64,000 nucleotides of DNA, taken from contig CAZENE010000007.1 in assembly GCA_964513565.1 (NCBI GenBank), forward strand, positions 1 through 64,000, given 5' to 3'. Below the pieces are notes generated by a model. The model did no database searches and was not told where the DNA came from. It was given only the letters and a program-made list of their open reading frames with translations. This DNA comes from Delta-02 sp964513565 (lineage in GTDB: Bacteria; Desulfobacterota; Syntrophorhabdia; Syntrophorhabdales; Syntrophorhabdaceae). Position numbers and translations under genes: made by a program. Positions 8,701-17,532 of the stretch are shown here, piece by piece. How positions within the stretch are numbered: position 1 is the stretch's first letter; each line of letters begins with the position of its first letter.

Positions 8701-9502
8701 ACCCGAAATGGCCGATGTCCAGAATATGTATGACGGCCGCGAGATAGAGATCGACAAGGTAGGTGTCAAGAACGTCAAATACCCGATCGTAGTCCTTGAC
8801 AGGGAAAACGGGCATCAAAATACTATCGCCACTATCGACATGTACGTCAATCTGCCCCATCATTACAAGGGCGCGCACATGAGCCGTTTCGTGGAGATCC
8901 TTCATGAATTCAAGAATATGATCAATATGAAAAATTTCCCGGATATCCTGAAGGAGATGAAATTGAGACTTGATGCCGAGGCGGCTCATATGTCGGTCAG
9001 CTTCCCTTATTTTATAAAGAAAGAAGCGCCGGTTTCGAAAACACCCAGCTATCTGGAATATCAGTGCGGATTCAGGGGTTCAATGGACGCTGAAGATAAA
9101 ATGACCGAATTCATTGTCTTTGTGTGCGTCCCGATCAATACCCTTTGCCCCTGTTCAAAGGAAATCAGCGAGTATGGGGCCCACAATCAGCGGGGAATAA
9201 CACGAGTAGAGGTAAATACCAGGAAATTTTTCTGGATCGAAGACCTTATCGCTACAATAGAGAGCAGCGCAAGCAGCGACATTTATTCGATCCTTAAGAG
9301 GGAGGACGAAAAATACATCACCGAGCATGCATTTGACAACCCGAAATTTGTCGAAGACGTTGTGCGGGATATTTCGGAGAAGCTGTCGCATGACGCCAAT
9401 GTCCGCTGGTTTTCGATCGAAGCCGAAAACTTTGAGAGCATACACAATCACAGTGCCTATGCATATCTGGAAAGAGACAAAAAGGGAGGAGGGAACGTAT
9501 GA
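8690..9502 (+). CDS. folE2: GTP cyclohydrolase FolE2 (type IB)
   Basis: 270 residues. FolE2 opens GTP to 7,8-dihydroneopterin triphosphate for folate and queuosine synthesis, and is the zinc-independent counterpart of FolE. Family features are the N-terminal IDKVGVKNVKYPI, the HYKGAHMSRF segment, PINTLCPCSKEISEYGAHNQR with the metal-site Cys, and the C-terminal FESIHNHSAYAY. The start at 8690 overlaps queD by 11 bases; an ATG at 8708 is the alternative. The lipoprotein gene starts inside its last codons. Confidence 0.93.
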   Translation: MKDKPEMADVQNMYDGREIEIDKVGVKNVKYPIVVLDRENGHQNTIATIDMYVNLPHHYKGAHMSRFVEILHEFKNMINMKNFPDILKEMKLRLDAEAAHMSVSFPYFIKKEAPVSKTPSYLEYQCGFRGSMDAEDKMTEFIVFVCVPINTLCPCSKEISEYGAHNQRGITRVEVNTRKFFWIEDLIATIESSASSDIYSILKREDEKYITEHAFDNPKFVEDVVRDISEKLSHDANVRWFSIEAENFESIHNHSAYAYLERDKKGGGNV

Positions 9503-9966
9503 AACAATTGGTCGTTATGTTTTTTGCGATATCGCTGTTATGCGCGGGTTGTGCAGCTTTTCAAAAGCAGGGAACACCGGATACCCAGTCTCCGGCGAAA
9601 GGCCAAGGCTTTAATCAGCAATATTATGGTTTCCCCGACGTCCCGGTCCCGAAAGAGGTCCAAATCGTCAATGAGCGCAGCTTCGTGTATGAAACGCCAA
9701 GCTTCAAGGCGGGCGTCATCGTATTTAACGGCAATGTTGACCCGATATCGCTCGAGACTTATTTTAAGATCAACATGGCTAAAAATGGCTGGAAATACAT
9801 AAACAGCTTTCGATACAAGGATATCGTGCTCAATTATATGAAAGAAGACAGAACATGCAACGTCAAGATCTCCCGTGGGGCATTCGACACCGAACTGGAA
9901 GTCTGGGTAGGCCCGGCGGACAGGGGGTCCATGTCACAGTCAGGCCTCGTGAATGGAACAAAATAG
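9499..9966 (+). CDS. Outer-membrane-type lipoprotein of unknown function
   Basis: 155 residues. A lipoprotein signal peptide ends in the lipobox LCAGC, with Cys near residue 17 as the acylation site. The mature part starts with a ~20-residue Q/G/P linker and then a folded domain (~45-150) containing FPDVPVPKEVQIV, a GVIVFNGNVDPISLETYFKI stretch and NGWKYINSFRYKDIVLNY. This resembles lipoprotein domains often seen in deltaproteobacterial genomes, but I cannot name it. The start overlaps the folE2 stop by 4 bases, with GGAGG upstream, so it belongs to the queD-folE2 operon. Confidence 0.85.
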   Translation: MKQLVVMFFAISLLCAGCAAFQKQGTPDTQSPAKGQGFNQQYYGFPDVPVPKEVQIVNERSFVYETPSFKAGVIVFNGNVDPISLETYFKINMAKNGWKYINSFRYKDIVLNYMKEDRTCNVKISRGAFDTELEVWVGPADRGSMSQSGLVNGTK

Positions 9967-10207
9967 GCAGATCAATATCTACACCATCGAGAACATCTTT
10001 GAGATGGATATGATCAAAAGCGCTCTTGATGCGGAAGGCATCGCGTATACAATAAAGGAACACCGGGACACGGCATATGACGGTCTTTTTATCCTGCAAA
10101 AAGGGTATGCCTCCCTGTTTGTGCCGGCAAGCGAAAAAGACCGTGTCCTCAATATAGTAAAACGGATCCGCACCCTGCCCTATGTTGCATTTTCAAAGGA
10201 CGAATGA
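9953..10207 (+). CDS. Small DUF2007-like protein
   Basis: 84 residues. The pattern INIYTIENIFEMDMIKSALDAEGIAYTIKE, followed by a short beta region and VPASEKDRVLNIVKRI, matches the small ferredoxin-like DUF2007 fold, sometimes annotated as a putative signal-transducing protein. No catalytic motif is visible. It overlaps the lipoprotein gene by 14 bases and yqeC by 26 bases, so it is translationally embedded in the operon. Confidence 0.75.
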   Translation: MEQNRQINIYTIENIFEMDMIKSALDAEGIAYTIKEHRDTAYDGLFILQKGYASLFVPASEKDRVLNIVKRIRTLPYVAFSKDE

Positions 10208-10907
10208 CCCGTACGGCCTGATCGGGGACGTCAAATTCGCGTCCTTTGTAGGGGGAGGAGGGAAGACCACCCTGACCGAGCGCTTGGCCCAGGCATGTCT
10301 TGCCCGCGGCAAGATGGCGGCCATAGCAACGACAACGAAAATATATGCGGTGGAACCATTTATTCTTTTCGATGAGTGGAACAACGCGCCCGGCACACGG
10401 TTCGCCCGTATAGGAAAGACACTGGAGAACGGCAAGCTTACAAGCCTTTCCAACGATGAAGTCAGAATGCTCGGCGAGGCATACGACGTGGTGCTCATCG
10501 AGGCGGACGGTGCCAAAAACTGCCCGCTTAAATTCCCGGCCGACCATGAACCCGTCATTGTGCCCTTTTCCGAAAGAATATTCATTGTGGCAGGCATGGA
10601 CGCCCTTTTCAAACCATTTGCGGAGGCTGTCTTTCGTAATCGGCTCTTCCGCGAGCGGACGGGCCTTGACCCCCGCCTCGTGTACCCCGATATTTTCCTC
10701 CGCCTATTTTCCGAGGACGCCCTCCTGAAAGGTACTGCCGGTATGGACCGGGTGGTGGTCCTCAACAAGTACGATGCATACCGCCATCGCCACATGGCGG
10801 CAGTCCTCCTTAACAAGATCATGATGGAACAGGCAGGGATCAGCGAAGGGCTGATTACGGCGGCGAAGCATGATATATGGTACCGGGCTCGTAAAATCGT
10901 ATCGTAA
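10182..10907 (+). CDS. yqeC: YqeC-like selenium-dependent hydroxylase accessory protein
   Basis: 241 residues. The P-loop SFVGGGGKTTLTERLA (~21-36), the EADGAKNCPLKFPADHEPVI block and VVVLNKYDAYR are hallmarks of the YqeC family, which is associated with selenium-dependent molybdenum hydroxylases (xanthine or purine-type). No hydroxylase or SelD gene is in the window. The ATG at 10182 overlaps the upstream gene; a TTG follows immediately. The C-terminus RKIVS and the stop TAA are written in heptad-repeat sequence, so the last residues may be drift from the repeat. Exact substrate role is not known. Confidence 0.85.
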   Translation: MLHFQRTNDPYGLIGDVKFASFVGGGGKTTLTERLAQACLARGKMAAIATTTKIYAVEPFILFDEWNNAPGTRFARIGKTLENGKLTSLSNDEVRMLGEAYDVVLIEADGAKNCPLKFPADHEPVIVPFSERIFIVAGMDALFKPFAEAVFRNRLFRERTGLDPRLVYPDIFLRLFSEDALLKGTAGMDRVVVLNKYDAYRHRHMAAVLLNKIMMEQAGISEGLITAAKHDIWYRARKIVS

Positions 10908-11050
10908 TCGTATATCGTAAAAGGTGCGGCGTAACAGCCGTCATCGCGGAACTTGGGACAGTGTCATAATTCCTTTTGTTTCGTCATTCCGGCTTTTTCG
11001 CCGGGACGACATACAGGCTATGAAGTCTTCCGATTTACGATTTACGGTTT
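10890..11050. repeat. Heptad-repeat locus B with inverted arms around a hairpin spacer
   Basis: The left arm (10890-10923) is built from AATCGTA-type units, partly out of register. The right arm (11031-11046) holds two GATTTAC heptads, the inverse orientation. The 107-base spacer includes a CGTCATTCCGGC...GCCGGGACGAC hairpin near 10981-11010, a motif common in small palindromic bacterial repeats. It separates yqeC from the next gene on the same strand. Confidence 0.75.
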
Positions 11051-11091
11051 TCTCTTGCTTTTTTGCCAATATAATCATATATTTATGGCTT

Positions 11092-11307
11092 ATGGAGACT
11101 CCTGCTATCGCATCGGCGACACTCGCCGAGATATACCTGGAACAAGGGCATATCGAAATGTCTATGAATATATACGCCGAACTGGTACTGCGAGAACCCG
11201 ATAACAAGATATTCAAGGCACGCCTTTCATATCTGAAAAAGGAACTTAAGGCAAGCGGGAAAAAGGGGATTTTGAAAAACCTCAGGACGAAACTGTGGAA
11301 CCGATGA
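11092..11307 (+). CDS. Small TPR-like protein
   Basis: 71 residues from ATG 11092 (MET PAI ASA TLA). The sequence ATLAEIYLEQGHIEMSMNIYAELVLREPDNKIFKARLSYL, read in parts, follows a single TPR motif: LAEIYLEQGHIEMSMNIYAE then a second helix pair start. A basic tail (KKGILKNLRTKL) follows. In-frame reading extends further upstream but there crosses heptad locus B and lacks coding character. The stop overlaps the next ATG (ATGA). Likely a protein-interaction adaptor; partner unknown. Confidence 0.65.
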   Translation: METPAIASATLAEIYLEQGHIEMSMNIYAELVLREPDNKIFKARLSYLKKELKASGKKGILKNLRTKLWNR

Positions 11308-12374
11308 GGCATGAATCACGAATAGAACGAGTGCAGGGCCTTTTGACCGAAATGGGGCTCGACGGCTGCGTCTTGAAGGGAATGGATAACATCTTCTACC
11401 TGTCGGGCTTCAGGGGTTCCGATGGAATACTTTTTGTGACCCGCGGCGACGTGATCCTCGTTGTCGATTTCCGCTATATTACGCACGCCCGCGAGGTGAC
11501 GAGCGGGATACATATAAACGAGATAACACCGGGGAATGATCTGCTTTATACCCTGTGTACCAAATATAAAGTATCGAAACTTGGATTTGACGGGGCGCAT
11601 ATCACCTACAACACCTATCGTACCTGGTCAGAAAATCTTCCCGGAATAACCCTGGTACCCATGAATTCCGCCATCGACGAGATACGCAAGAACAAGGAAC
11701 CTGAGGAGATAGCGGCGATCAGGCAGGCCATATCTATCGCTACCCAGGCTTTCGGCGATATCGTGGGACTCATCAAGCCAGGCGAAACGGAAAAGAGCAT
11801 AGCTGATGAATTGGATCATATGATGCGCAAGCGAGGGGCTCAGGGACCGTCATTCGATACTATAGTCGCTTCAGGGCCACGCTCGGCACTGCCCCATGCT
11901 GAGCCGACCAGCAGGAAACTTAAGGCTGGCGAGACGGTCATTTTGGATTTCGGGGTGGCCGTTTCGGGTTACTGCAGTGACGAAACAGTGACGCTGTGCC
12001 TCGGAGGGGTCCCCGATAAGCTGACTGACATCTACACTATCGTGAACGATGCCAGGAAACTCGGCATTGAAAAGGCGGTTCCGGGAACACCTATCAAGCA
12101 ATTGGACAGCATCGTCAGAGGATACATCGAGGAGAAGGGGTACGGCGATTATTTTCGCCATGGCGTTGGACACGGCGTTGGAATTGCCGTCCATGAATCG
12201 CCGGCCGTGAACAGTACCGCAACGGGGATCCTCGAGGAGAATATGGTGATCACGATCGAGCCTGGTATATATCTGCCGAATATCGGTGGCGTAAGACTGG
12301 AAGATATGATACTAATTACACAAGACGCACCGCGGATCCTTACTCACATCAGAAAAGACATGGTAAGAATATAA
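11304..12374 (+). CDS. M24 family aminopeptidase (Xaa-Pro type)
   Basis: 356 residues. An N-terminal creatinase-like domain (~1-125) precedes a pita-bread metallopeptidase domain. Metal ligands are recognisable: Asp in VILDFGVAVSGYCSDETV (two Asp), His in HGVGHGVGIAVHE, Glu in TIEPGIYLP and Glu in GGVRLEDMILIT. These proteins remove N-terminal residues before proline. The ATG at 11304 forms an ATGA overlap with the upstream small gene; an in-frame GTG at 11295 would add three residues. In many Gram-positive and deltaproteobacterial genomes this gene precedes efp, as here. A second M24 gene begins at 63637. Confidence 0.93.
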   Translation: MRHESRIERVQGLLTEMGLDGCVLKGMDNIFYLSGFRGSDGILFVTRGDVILVVDFRYITHAREVTSGIHINEITPGNDLLYTLCTKYKVSKLGFDGAHITYNTYRTWSENLPGITLVPMNSAIDEIRKNKEPEEIAAIRQAISIATQAFGDIVGLIKPGETEKSIADELDHMMRKRGAQGPSFDTIVASGPRSALPHAEPTSRKLKAGETVILDFGVAVSGYCSDETVTLCLGGVPDKLTDIYTIVNDARKLGIEKAVPGTPIKQLDSIVRGYIEEKGYGDYFRHGVGHGVGIAVHESPAVNSTATGILEENMVITIEPGIYLPNIGGVRLEDMILITQDAPRILTHIRKDMVRI

Positions 12375-12378
12375 GATG

Positions 12379-12506
12379 TGAATCGTAAATCATAAGATGT
12401 GAAACGTAAAACGTAAGGAGGAGTTAAAACAAAAGAAAGAACTGTACTCAAGTATTGGGTTTTTGTTTGTTTTTACATTTTACGATTTACGTTTGACGTT
12501 TTACGG
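12379..12506. repeat. Heptad-repeat locus C, inverted arms
   Basis: The left arm (12379-12417) has GTGAATCGTAAATC and GAAACGTAAAACGT. The right arm (12472-12506) is five perfect 7-base units: TTTACAT, TTTACGA, TTTACGT, TTGACGT, TTTACGG. The ~54-base spacer contains a T-rich run. The right arm touches the efp promoter. Confidence 0.88.
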
Positions 12507-12513
12507 ATATAAT
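12486..12513 (+). promoter_or_regulatory. Probable efp promoter using a heptad as -35
   Basis: TATAAT (12508-12513) is a consensus -10 box. TTTACG (12486-12491), 16 bases upstream, belongs to the heptad array and could serve as the -35 box. An AGGAGG stands just before the efp ATG, so this transcript has a leader. The -35 assignment is inference. Confidence 0.5.
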
Positions 12514-12527
12514 GCAGGAGGAAAAAT

Positions 12528-13094
12528 ATGATCGTCGATACAACAGAATTCAGAAAGGGCCTCAGAATTCTTCAGGATGACGAGCCGTTCACAATCGTGG
12601 ACTTTCAGCACGTAAAACCCGGCAAAGGCGGCGCCTTTGTCAGAACCCGTATGAAGAGTCTCATCACAGGCAATGTGCTCGATAAAACCTTTCGGTCGGG
12701 CGATAAGGCGGAAGTCCCCGATGTCGAGGAAAAACAGATGCAGTTCCTGTATAAGGAAGGGTCACAATATCATTTCATGGATGAGGCCACATACGATCAG
12801 ATATTTATTGACGAAGAAAATCTTGGCGATACCAGGAATTATCTCAAAGACGGTATGGTGATAACGGTCCTTTTCTATAAGGGAAGGACCATCGGGGTCG
12901 ATATACAGAATTTTGTCATCCTTACCATTACACAGACCGAACCGGGAATTAAGGGTGATACTGCCCAGAATGCAACAAAACCGGCCGTTTTAGAAACGGG
13001 GTATACCGTGCAGGTCCCTCTTTTTGTCGAAGAGGGCGATAGGATAAAGGTAGACACCAGGACCGGTGGCTATATAGAGCGAGTGCAGAAATAA
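12528..13094 (+). CDS. efp: Translation elongation factor P
   Basis: 188 residues, full length. EF-P rescues ribosomes stalled at polyproline stretches. Domain I has the loop HVKPGKGGAF, whose Lys is the usual site of modification; MKSLITGNVLDKTFRSGDK and the C-terminal VDTRTGGYIERV complete the family pattern over three beta-barrel domains. A strong AGGAGG precedes the ATG. No modification enzyme (epmA or earP) is in the window, so the modification type cannot be told. tmk follows after 6 bases. Confidence 0.97.
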   Translation: MIVDTTEFRKGLRILQDDEPFTIVDFQHVKPGKGGAFVRTRMKSLITGNVLDKTFRSGDKAEVPDVEEKQMQFLYKEGSQYHFMDEATYDQIFIDEENLGDTRNYLKDGMVITVLFYKGRTIGVDIQNFVILTITQTEPGIKGDTAQNATKPAVLETGYTVQVPLFVEEGDRIKVDTRTGGYIERVQK

Positions 13095-13100
13095 GGGATT

Positions 13101-13721
13101 ATGCTGATTACCTTTGAAGGCATAGAGGGGTGCGGTAAAACGACGCAGATCGAGCTTTTGAGCCAGTACCTGGTCAGCCGGGGATATTCCGTGGTCAAGA
13201 CGCGTGAACCGGGCGGCACAGACTTTGGAGAGGCGCTGCGAAAACTGCTTTTAAAAAAAGGCATGAACGTCGACCCGCTTTGCGAGCTCATGGTTTTCAT
13301 GGCGATGCGGGCTCAGCACGTGCAAGAGGTTATCCTTCCGGCAATTCAAGAGGGCAAGATAGTAGTGTGCGACAGATTTACTGATGCCACGTATGCCTAC
13401 CAGGGGTCCGGAAGAAAGATCGACACAGGCGTTATCGACACCCTCACCTCCATGGTCACCAGGGGAATCCAGCCGAACCTTACGATACTCCTTGACATCT
13501 CGGTCGAGAAAGGCCTGAAGCGCAGAGCGGCGTCCTCGGAAATGGACCGGATTGAAGAAGAAAAAGCCTCATTCCATCAAAGAGTCAGGAAAGCATACGA
13601 TAAGCGCGCAAAAGAAAACCCCAGGAGGTTTTTTCTCGTGAACGCCGACCTTAAGATCGAGGCGATCCACGATCTCATTAAGACAAAAGTGAGCAACACT
13701 CTGAAGAGTTATGGCATTTGA
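13101..13721 (+). CDS. tmk: Thymidylate kinase
   Basis: 206 residues. Phosphorylates dTMP to dTDP for DNA synthesis. The P-loop FEGIEGCGKTTQ (~5-16), the DRF-type motif VVCDRFTDATYAYQGSGR and TREPGGT are present. It overlaps holB by 11 bases. The order tmk-holB-ricT is a conserved unit in many bacteria. Confidence 0.96.
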   Translation: MLITFEGIEGCGKTTQIELLSQYLVSRGYSVVKTREPGGTDFGEALRKLLLKKGMNVDPLCELMVFMAMRAQHVQEVILPAIQEGKIVVCDRFTDATYAYQGSGRKIDTGVIDTLTSMVTRGIQPNLTILLDISVEKGLKRRAASSEMDRIEEEKASFHQRVRKAYDKRAKENPRRFFLVNADLKIEAIHDLIKTKVSNTLKSYGI

Positions 13722-14670
13722 AGATATTATCGGACATGACAGGCAAAAACGTTTTCTAAAGTTCTTCCTGGAAAATAAGAATATTCCCCACGCCTTTTTA
13801 TTTTGCGGACAGGAGGGGGTAGGTAAAAAGAAACTGGCGCAGGAATTCGCACGGCATCTTTTTTGCCAGACGGCGAATGCCTGCGGCGAATGCCGGCCAT
13901 GCCTCAAACTTGACCGGGGCACGCACCCCGATCTTGTACTGATCGAAAACGAAGGGTCGATTGGCATCGATGATTCTCGCATGATAGGGAAAGAGATCTC
14001 CGAGCATCCTTTTGAAAGCGAAAAAAGGGTCATCATACTCGATAATGCGGAGACAATGACCACTGAAGCGGCTAATGCGCTTTTGAAGACCATTGAAGAA
14101 CCTCCGCCCTATAATCATTTCTTCATTATCACCTCGTCGGAACGGGACATCCCGATGACCATCAGATCGCGATGCACCCGTGTTTCTTTTTCGCTCCTCT
14201 CGACAGCTCAGCTTGACCATTATTTTCGGAGTAAGAAGGACATTGACCCCGAAAAAGCTTCACTTCTATCCTCCATATCCTTCGGTAGTATCGGCAGCGG
14301 GCTTTTTTGGCTGAATCAAGAAAATTTTTCCCTGAGGCTCAAACTTGCCGAGATCGTTTCGGGGAGAAAACCGGGTTTCGTCGCTTCCTCCGCGGTTGCT
14401 GAAGCAGTCTCTCGTTCCGATAGGATCGCCGCAATGTACCTGGCGTTCCTTTTGTCCTATCTCAGAGACCTTTTTGTAGCGTATGAAACGGGGAATATGT
14501 CGCTCATTGTAAATACGGACCTGGTTGACATGATCAATGAAACAAAATACGAAACCGGATGGGCGGAAAGATCAATAAAAAGAATACAGGAAAGCATCCG
14601 TGTAATAAGGTATAATGTTAACCGATGGCTCGTTTTTGAAAATCTTCTCATCCAGATTGCGGGGAATTAG
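13711..14670 (+). CDS. holB: DNA polymerase III delta' subunit
   Basis: 319 residues, a clamp-loader AAA+ subunit. The Walker A region is GQEGVGKKKLA (~29-39), with Lys-rich variation of the usual GxxGxGKT, which fits the non-hydrolysing role of delta'. A zinc-binding Cys cluster (CQTANACGECRPC) follows. NALLKTIEEPP and SRCTRVSFS are typical clamp-loader motifs. The C-terminal collar domain is helical. It starts within tmk and ends 3 bases before ricT. Confidence 0.92.
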   Translation: MAFEDIIGHDRQKRFLKFFLENKNIPHAFLFCGQEGVGKKKLAQEFARHLFCQTANACGECRPCLKLDRGTHPDLVLIENEGSIGIDDSRMIGKEISEHPFESEKRVIILDNAETMTTEAANALLKTIEEPPPYNHFFIITSSERDIPMTIRSRCTRVSFSLLSTAQLDHYFRSKKDIDPEKASLLSSISFGSIGSGLFWLNQENFSLRLKLAEIVSGRKPGFVASSAVAEAVSRSDRIAAMYLAFLLSYLRDLFVAYETGNMSLIVNTDLVDMINETKYETGWAERSIKRIQESIRVIRYNVNRWLVFENLLIQIAGN

Positions 14671-14673
14671 GCA

Positions 14674-15669
14674 ATGAAAAGTTGTTATGTTAATATCGAC
14701 AGGCTGACCGGCGTGGTTGAACTGGAAACCATCGACGATATAAAGGTCGGGGATGTAATAATCAGCGAACTCGATAAGGGGGCCTGCCTTGGCACGGTCA
14801 TCACGGAACCGGCGGAAACCCAGCGGGAAAACCTGGCCAGGATCTCACGAAAGGCCACAGACCAGGAGATCCGGGACCATGAGGCTTTAAAGGAAAAAGA
14901 GCAATATGCTTTTGAATTTTGCAGGAAAAAGATCCAGGAAATGGCCCTCCCTATGAAGCTTCTATCGACCGAATACCTTTTCGGCGGATCAAAACTTCTC
15001 TTCTATTTCATTTCTGAAAACAGGGTCGACTTCCGGGAACTGGTCAAGGAACTGGCAAAAGAATTCAAGATCAGGATTGAATTGAGGCAGGTGGGGGTCC
15101 GTGATGAGGCAAAGATCGTTGGCGGACTCGGCAATTGCGGAAATGCTGTCTGTTGCAGGCGGTTCCTTAATAATTTTTCTATCGTTTCCATTAAAATGGT
15201 AAAAGAACAGGGGCTTGCGCTTAATCCGGCTAAGATCTCCGGCATTTGCGGCCGGCTTATGTGCTGTCTTGCATATGAGTACGAGACCTATGTCAGCCTG
15301 AAGAAAAATTTCCCCAAGATCGGAAAAAGGGTGAAAACGCCGCAGGGTGATGGAAAAGTAGTGAAGCATAACGCCCTGACAGGCACTATTTCCGTTCAGC
15401 TCGATGAAGGTAAAGAGATCACGCTTGCCTACAACGAGGTTTCTTCCCTCGCAGACCAGTCAAAAAACTCCCCGGCTTCAATCCCCGCGGAGAAGATTAA
15501 GAAGACAGATAACGGCAAATCGCAGGTAAAAGAAAAACAACAGAGGACGGGAGAAGGAGGCAGGTTCCGGCACGATAATAATTCCAAGTCTTCAGGACGT
15601 GAGCGGCAGGCCAATACTGGAGACCCCGAAAGACCGGCAAAAAATAATAACCCGGATCACCAACAATAA
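14674..15669 (+). CDS. ricT: PSP1-domain protein RicT (YaaT family)
   Basis: 331 residues. The PSP1 domain spans about residues 1-260 and has the Cys motifs characteristic of RicT: CGNAVCCRRF and CGRLMCCLAYEYETY, which in Bacillus bind Fe-S clusters in the RicAFT complex. The order holB-ricT is conserved. The final ~75 residues are low-complexity, Lys/Asn/Ser/Gly-rich (NNSKSSGRERQ) and presumably disordered; this tail is longer than in the usual family member. In Bacillus the complex affects RNA maturation; a role here is inferred from homology only. Confidence 0.9.
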   Translation: MKSCYVNIDRLTGVVELETIDDIKVGDVIISELDKGACLGTVITEPAETQRENLARISRKATDQEIRDHEALKEKEQYAFEFCRKKIQEMALPMKLLSTEYLFGGSKLLFYFISENRVDFRELVKELAKEFKIRIELRQVGVRDEAKIVGGLGNCGNAVCCRRFLNNFSIVSIKMVKEQGLALNPAKISGICGRLMCCLAYEYETYVSLKKNFPKIGKRVKTPQGDGKVVKHNALTGTISVQLDEGKEITLAYNEVSSLADQSKNSPASIPAEKIKKTDNGKSQVKEKQQRTGEGGRFRHDNNSKSSGRERQANTGDPERPAKNNNPDHQQ

Positions 15670-15702
15670 CAGCAGATGATGTGAAAGGGCGCGCGAGAGC
15701 TG

Positions 15703-17235
15703 ATGGACAAAAAATACTATATAACTACACCGATCTATTATATCAACGATGTTCCTCATATAGGCCATGCCTACACAACGATAGCCGGCGATATCATGGC
15801 GCGTTACAAGAGGCTTCAGGGATATCGCGTTTTTTTTCTGACAGGAACCGATGAGCACGGACAGAAGGTGGAAAAAGCGGCAGCAGCTTCGGGCATTCAT
15901 CCAAGAGAACATGCCGACCGAATGGTCGGCCGGTTTTTGGAACTCTGGGAAAAACTTGACATTACAAACACCGGATTTATAAGGACGACCGAAGAACGCC
16001 ACAAGAAGGTTGTCCAGCATATATTTCAAAAGGTCCGCGAAAATGGTGATATCTACCTCGGAGAATATGAAGACTGGTATTGTGTTCCCTGCGAAGGCTA
16101 TTACACCGAGCTTCAGCTGAAAGACGGCCTGTGCCCGGACTGCCTCAGAAAACCCGAAAAGCTCAAGGAAGAAAGCTACTTCTTCCGTATGTCAAAATAT
16201 ACTGAACCCCTGCTCGAGCTTCTCGAAAAGAACAGGGATTTCGTTATGCCCGAGATACGCTATAACGAGGTGGCCAGTTTTGTTAAGGGCGGTTTGCGCG
16301 ATCTCTCCGTCAGCCGAACCAGTTTCAACTGGGGGATCAAGGTGCCGTCCGACGAGAAACATGTCATCTACGTCTGGTTCGACGCCCTGACCAATTATCT
16401 CACAGGCATAGGATTTCTTGAAAATGACGAGGAATTCAACGCATTCTGGCCATGCGACGTACACCTGATCGGAAAGGATATATTGCGGTTCCACGCTGTC
16501 TACTGGCCGAGCTTCCTCATGTCATATGGCCTCGAGCCTCCAAAGCATGTGTTTGCCCATGGATGGTGGACACGCGAGGGCCAGAAAATGTCAAAGAGCA
16601 TGGGCAACGTCATCGACCCGCACGAGGTGGTGGATACATACGGCGTGGATGAATTCCGGTTCTTCCTTTTCCGGGAGGTCCCGTTCGGGCTGGATGGCGA
16701 TTTTTCCAAACAGGCTGTCATTCACCGAATAAACGGTGATCTTGCCAATGATTTCGGCAATCTGACAAGCCGTACGGTGACAATGGTCGGCAAATTCCTG
16801 AAAGGCAGGATAGAGACACCCGAAAGCAAAGGGGGAATGGACGACACCGTTCAACAAACGATAATGGACCTTATTCAGGAATACCGAAAAGAGATGGACG
16901 TTCTTGCCTTCCACAAGGCGCTCAATAACGTTTTTGAGATAATGTCCATATTGAATAAATACATCGATACCGAAGCGCCATGGACACTTGCCAAAGAAAA
17001 CGATGTACGCGTCAAGACAGTGATGTACAATCTGTGGAACGGTATTCGTATCGCGGCAATGCTGCTCAACCCTTTCATGCCCACCAAATCGCAGGCCGTC
17101 TGGAAAGCCCTCGGTATCGGAAAACAGATAGAAGCCGCGGCCTGGGAAGAAGAGATGAGGTTTTATACTCCATCAAGCACCGCTCAGATAGATAAAATAG
17201 CGCCGGTCTTTCCCCGCATTGAAGAAACAGCGTAG
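15703..17235 (+). CDS. metG: Methionyl-tRNA synthetase
   Basis: 510 residues. Charges initiator and elongator tRNA-Met. The class I signature appears as HIGH-type VPHIGHAYT, and the second as QKMSKSMGN. A zinc knuckle shows CVPCEG...CPDCLRK. The anticodon-binding helical domain fills the C-terminal third. The protein ends without the C-terminal EMAP-like tRNA-binding domain found in longer MetG proteins, so it is the short form. It overlaps the next gene by 17 bases. Confidence 0.96.
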   Translation: MDKKYYITTPIYYINDVPHIGHAYTTIAGDIMARYKRLQGYRVFFLTGTDEHGQKVEKAAAASGIHPREHADRMVGRFLELWEKLDITNTGFIRTTEERHKKVVQHIFQKVRENGDIYLGEYEDWYCVPCEGYYTELQLKDGLCPDCLRKPEKLKEESYFFRMSKYTEPLLELLEKNRDFVMPEIRYNEVASFVKGGLRDLSVSRTSFNWGIKVPSDEKHVIYVWFDALTNYLTGIGFLENDEEFNAFWPCDVHLIGKDILRFHAVYWPSFLMSYGLEPPKHVFAHGWWTREGQKMSKSMGNVIDPHEVVDTYGVDEFRFFLFREVPFGLDGDFSKQAVIHRINGDLANDFGNLTSRTVTMVGKFLKGRIETPESKGGMDDTVQQTIMDLIQEYRKEMDVLAFHKALNNVFEIMSILNKYIDTEAPWTLAKENDVRVKTVMYNLWNGIRIAAMLLNPFMPTKSQAVWKALGIGKQIEAAAWEEEMRFYTPSSTAQIDKIAPVFPRIEETA

Positions 17236-17527
17236 ACAAAACGGCTTCACCCCTATCCAGAAGACACTTGCAAAGGTCCTCAGGGGATTTAATATCAAGG
17301 ACCTTGAATCCATCAAGATTTTTACGATCTGGGACCGGATTGCAGGAGAAAAACTGGCCGCGCATTGCCAGCCCGTGCGTATCGACCGGGGAGTACTCTA
17401 CATCGAGGTCGACGACCCGATATGGCTTGCGCAGCTTCGGTATATGAAAACCGACATCCAGGCCAAGATCGCCGAAATGCTGGAAAAGGAAACGATCAAG
17501 GACGTACGGTTTTATTTGAAATCCTAA
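17219..17527 (+). CDS. DUF721 (DciA-like) protein
   Basis: 102 residues from a TTG codon that overlaps the metG end. The pattern QKTLAKVLRGF, IWDRIAGEKLAAHCQPVRI, LYIEVDDPIWLAQLRYMK fits DUF721, the family of DciA, which helps load the replicative helicase in bacteria without DnaC. The protein is short, with only the KH-like DUF721 core. The TTG start is the only plausible one before the conserved region; the first residues are basic. The stop is followed within six bases by heptad locus D. Confidence 0.82.
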   Translation: MKKQRRQNGFTPIQKTLAKVLRGFNIKDLESIKIFTIWDRIAGEKLAAHCQPVRIDRGVLYIEVDDPIWLAQLRYMKTDIQAKIAEMLEKETIKDVRFYLKS

Positions 17528-17532
17528 ATAAT

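Noticed and set aside
12472..12506. Heptad arrays as a CRISPR or ordinary microsatellite
   Set aside because: Units are only 7 bases with no spacers, no cas genes are present, and the paired inverted arms do not fit a plain microsatellite.
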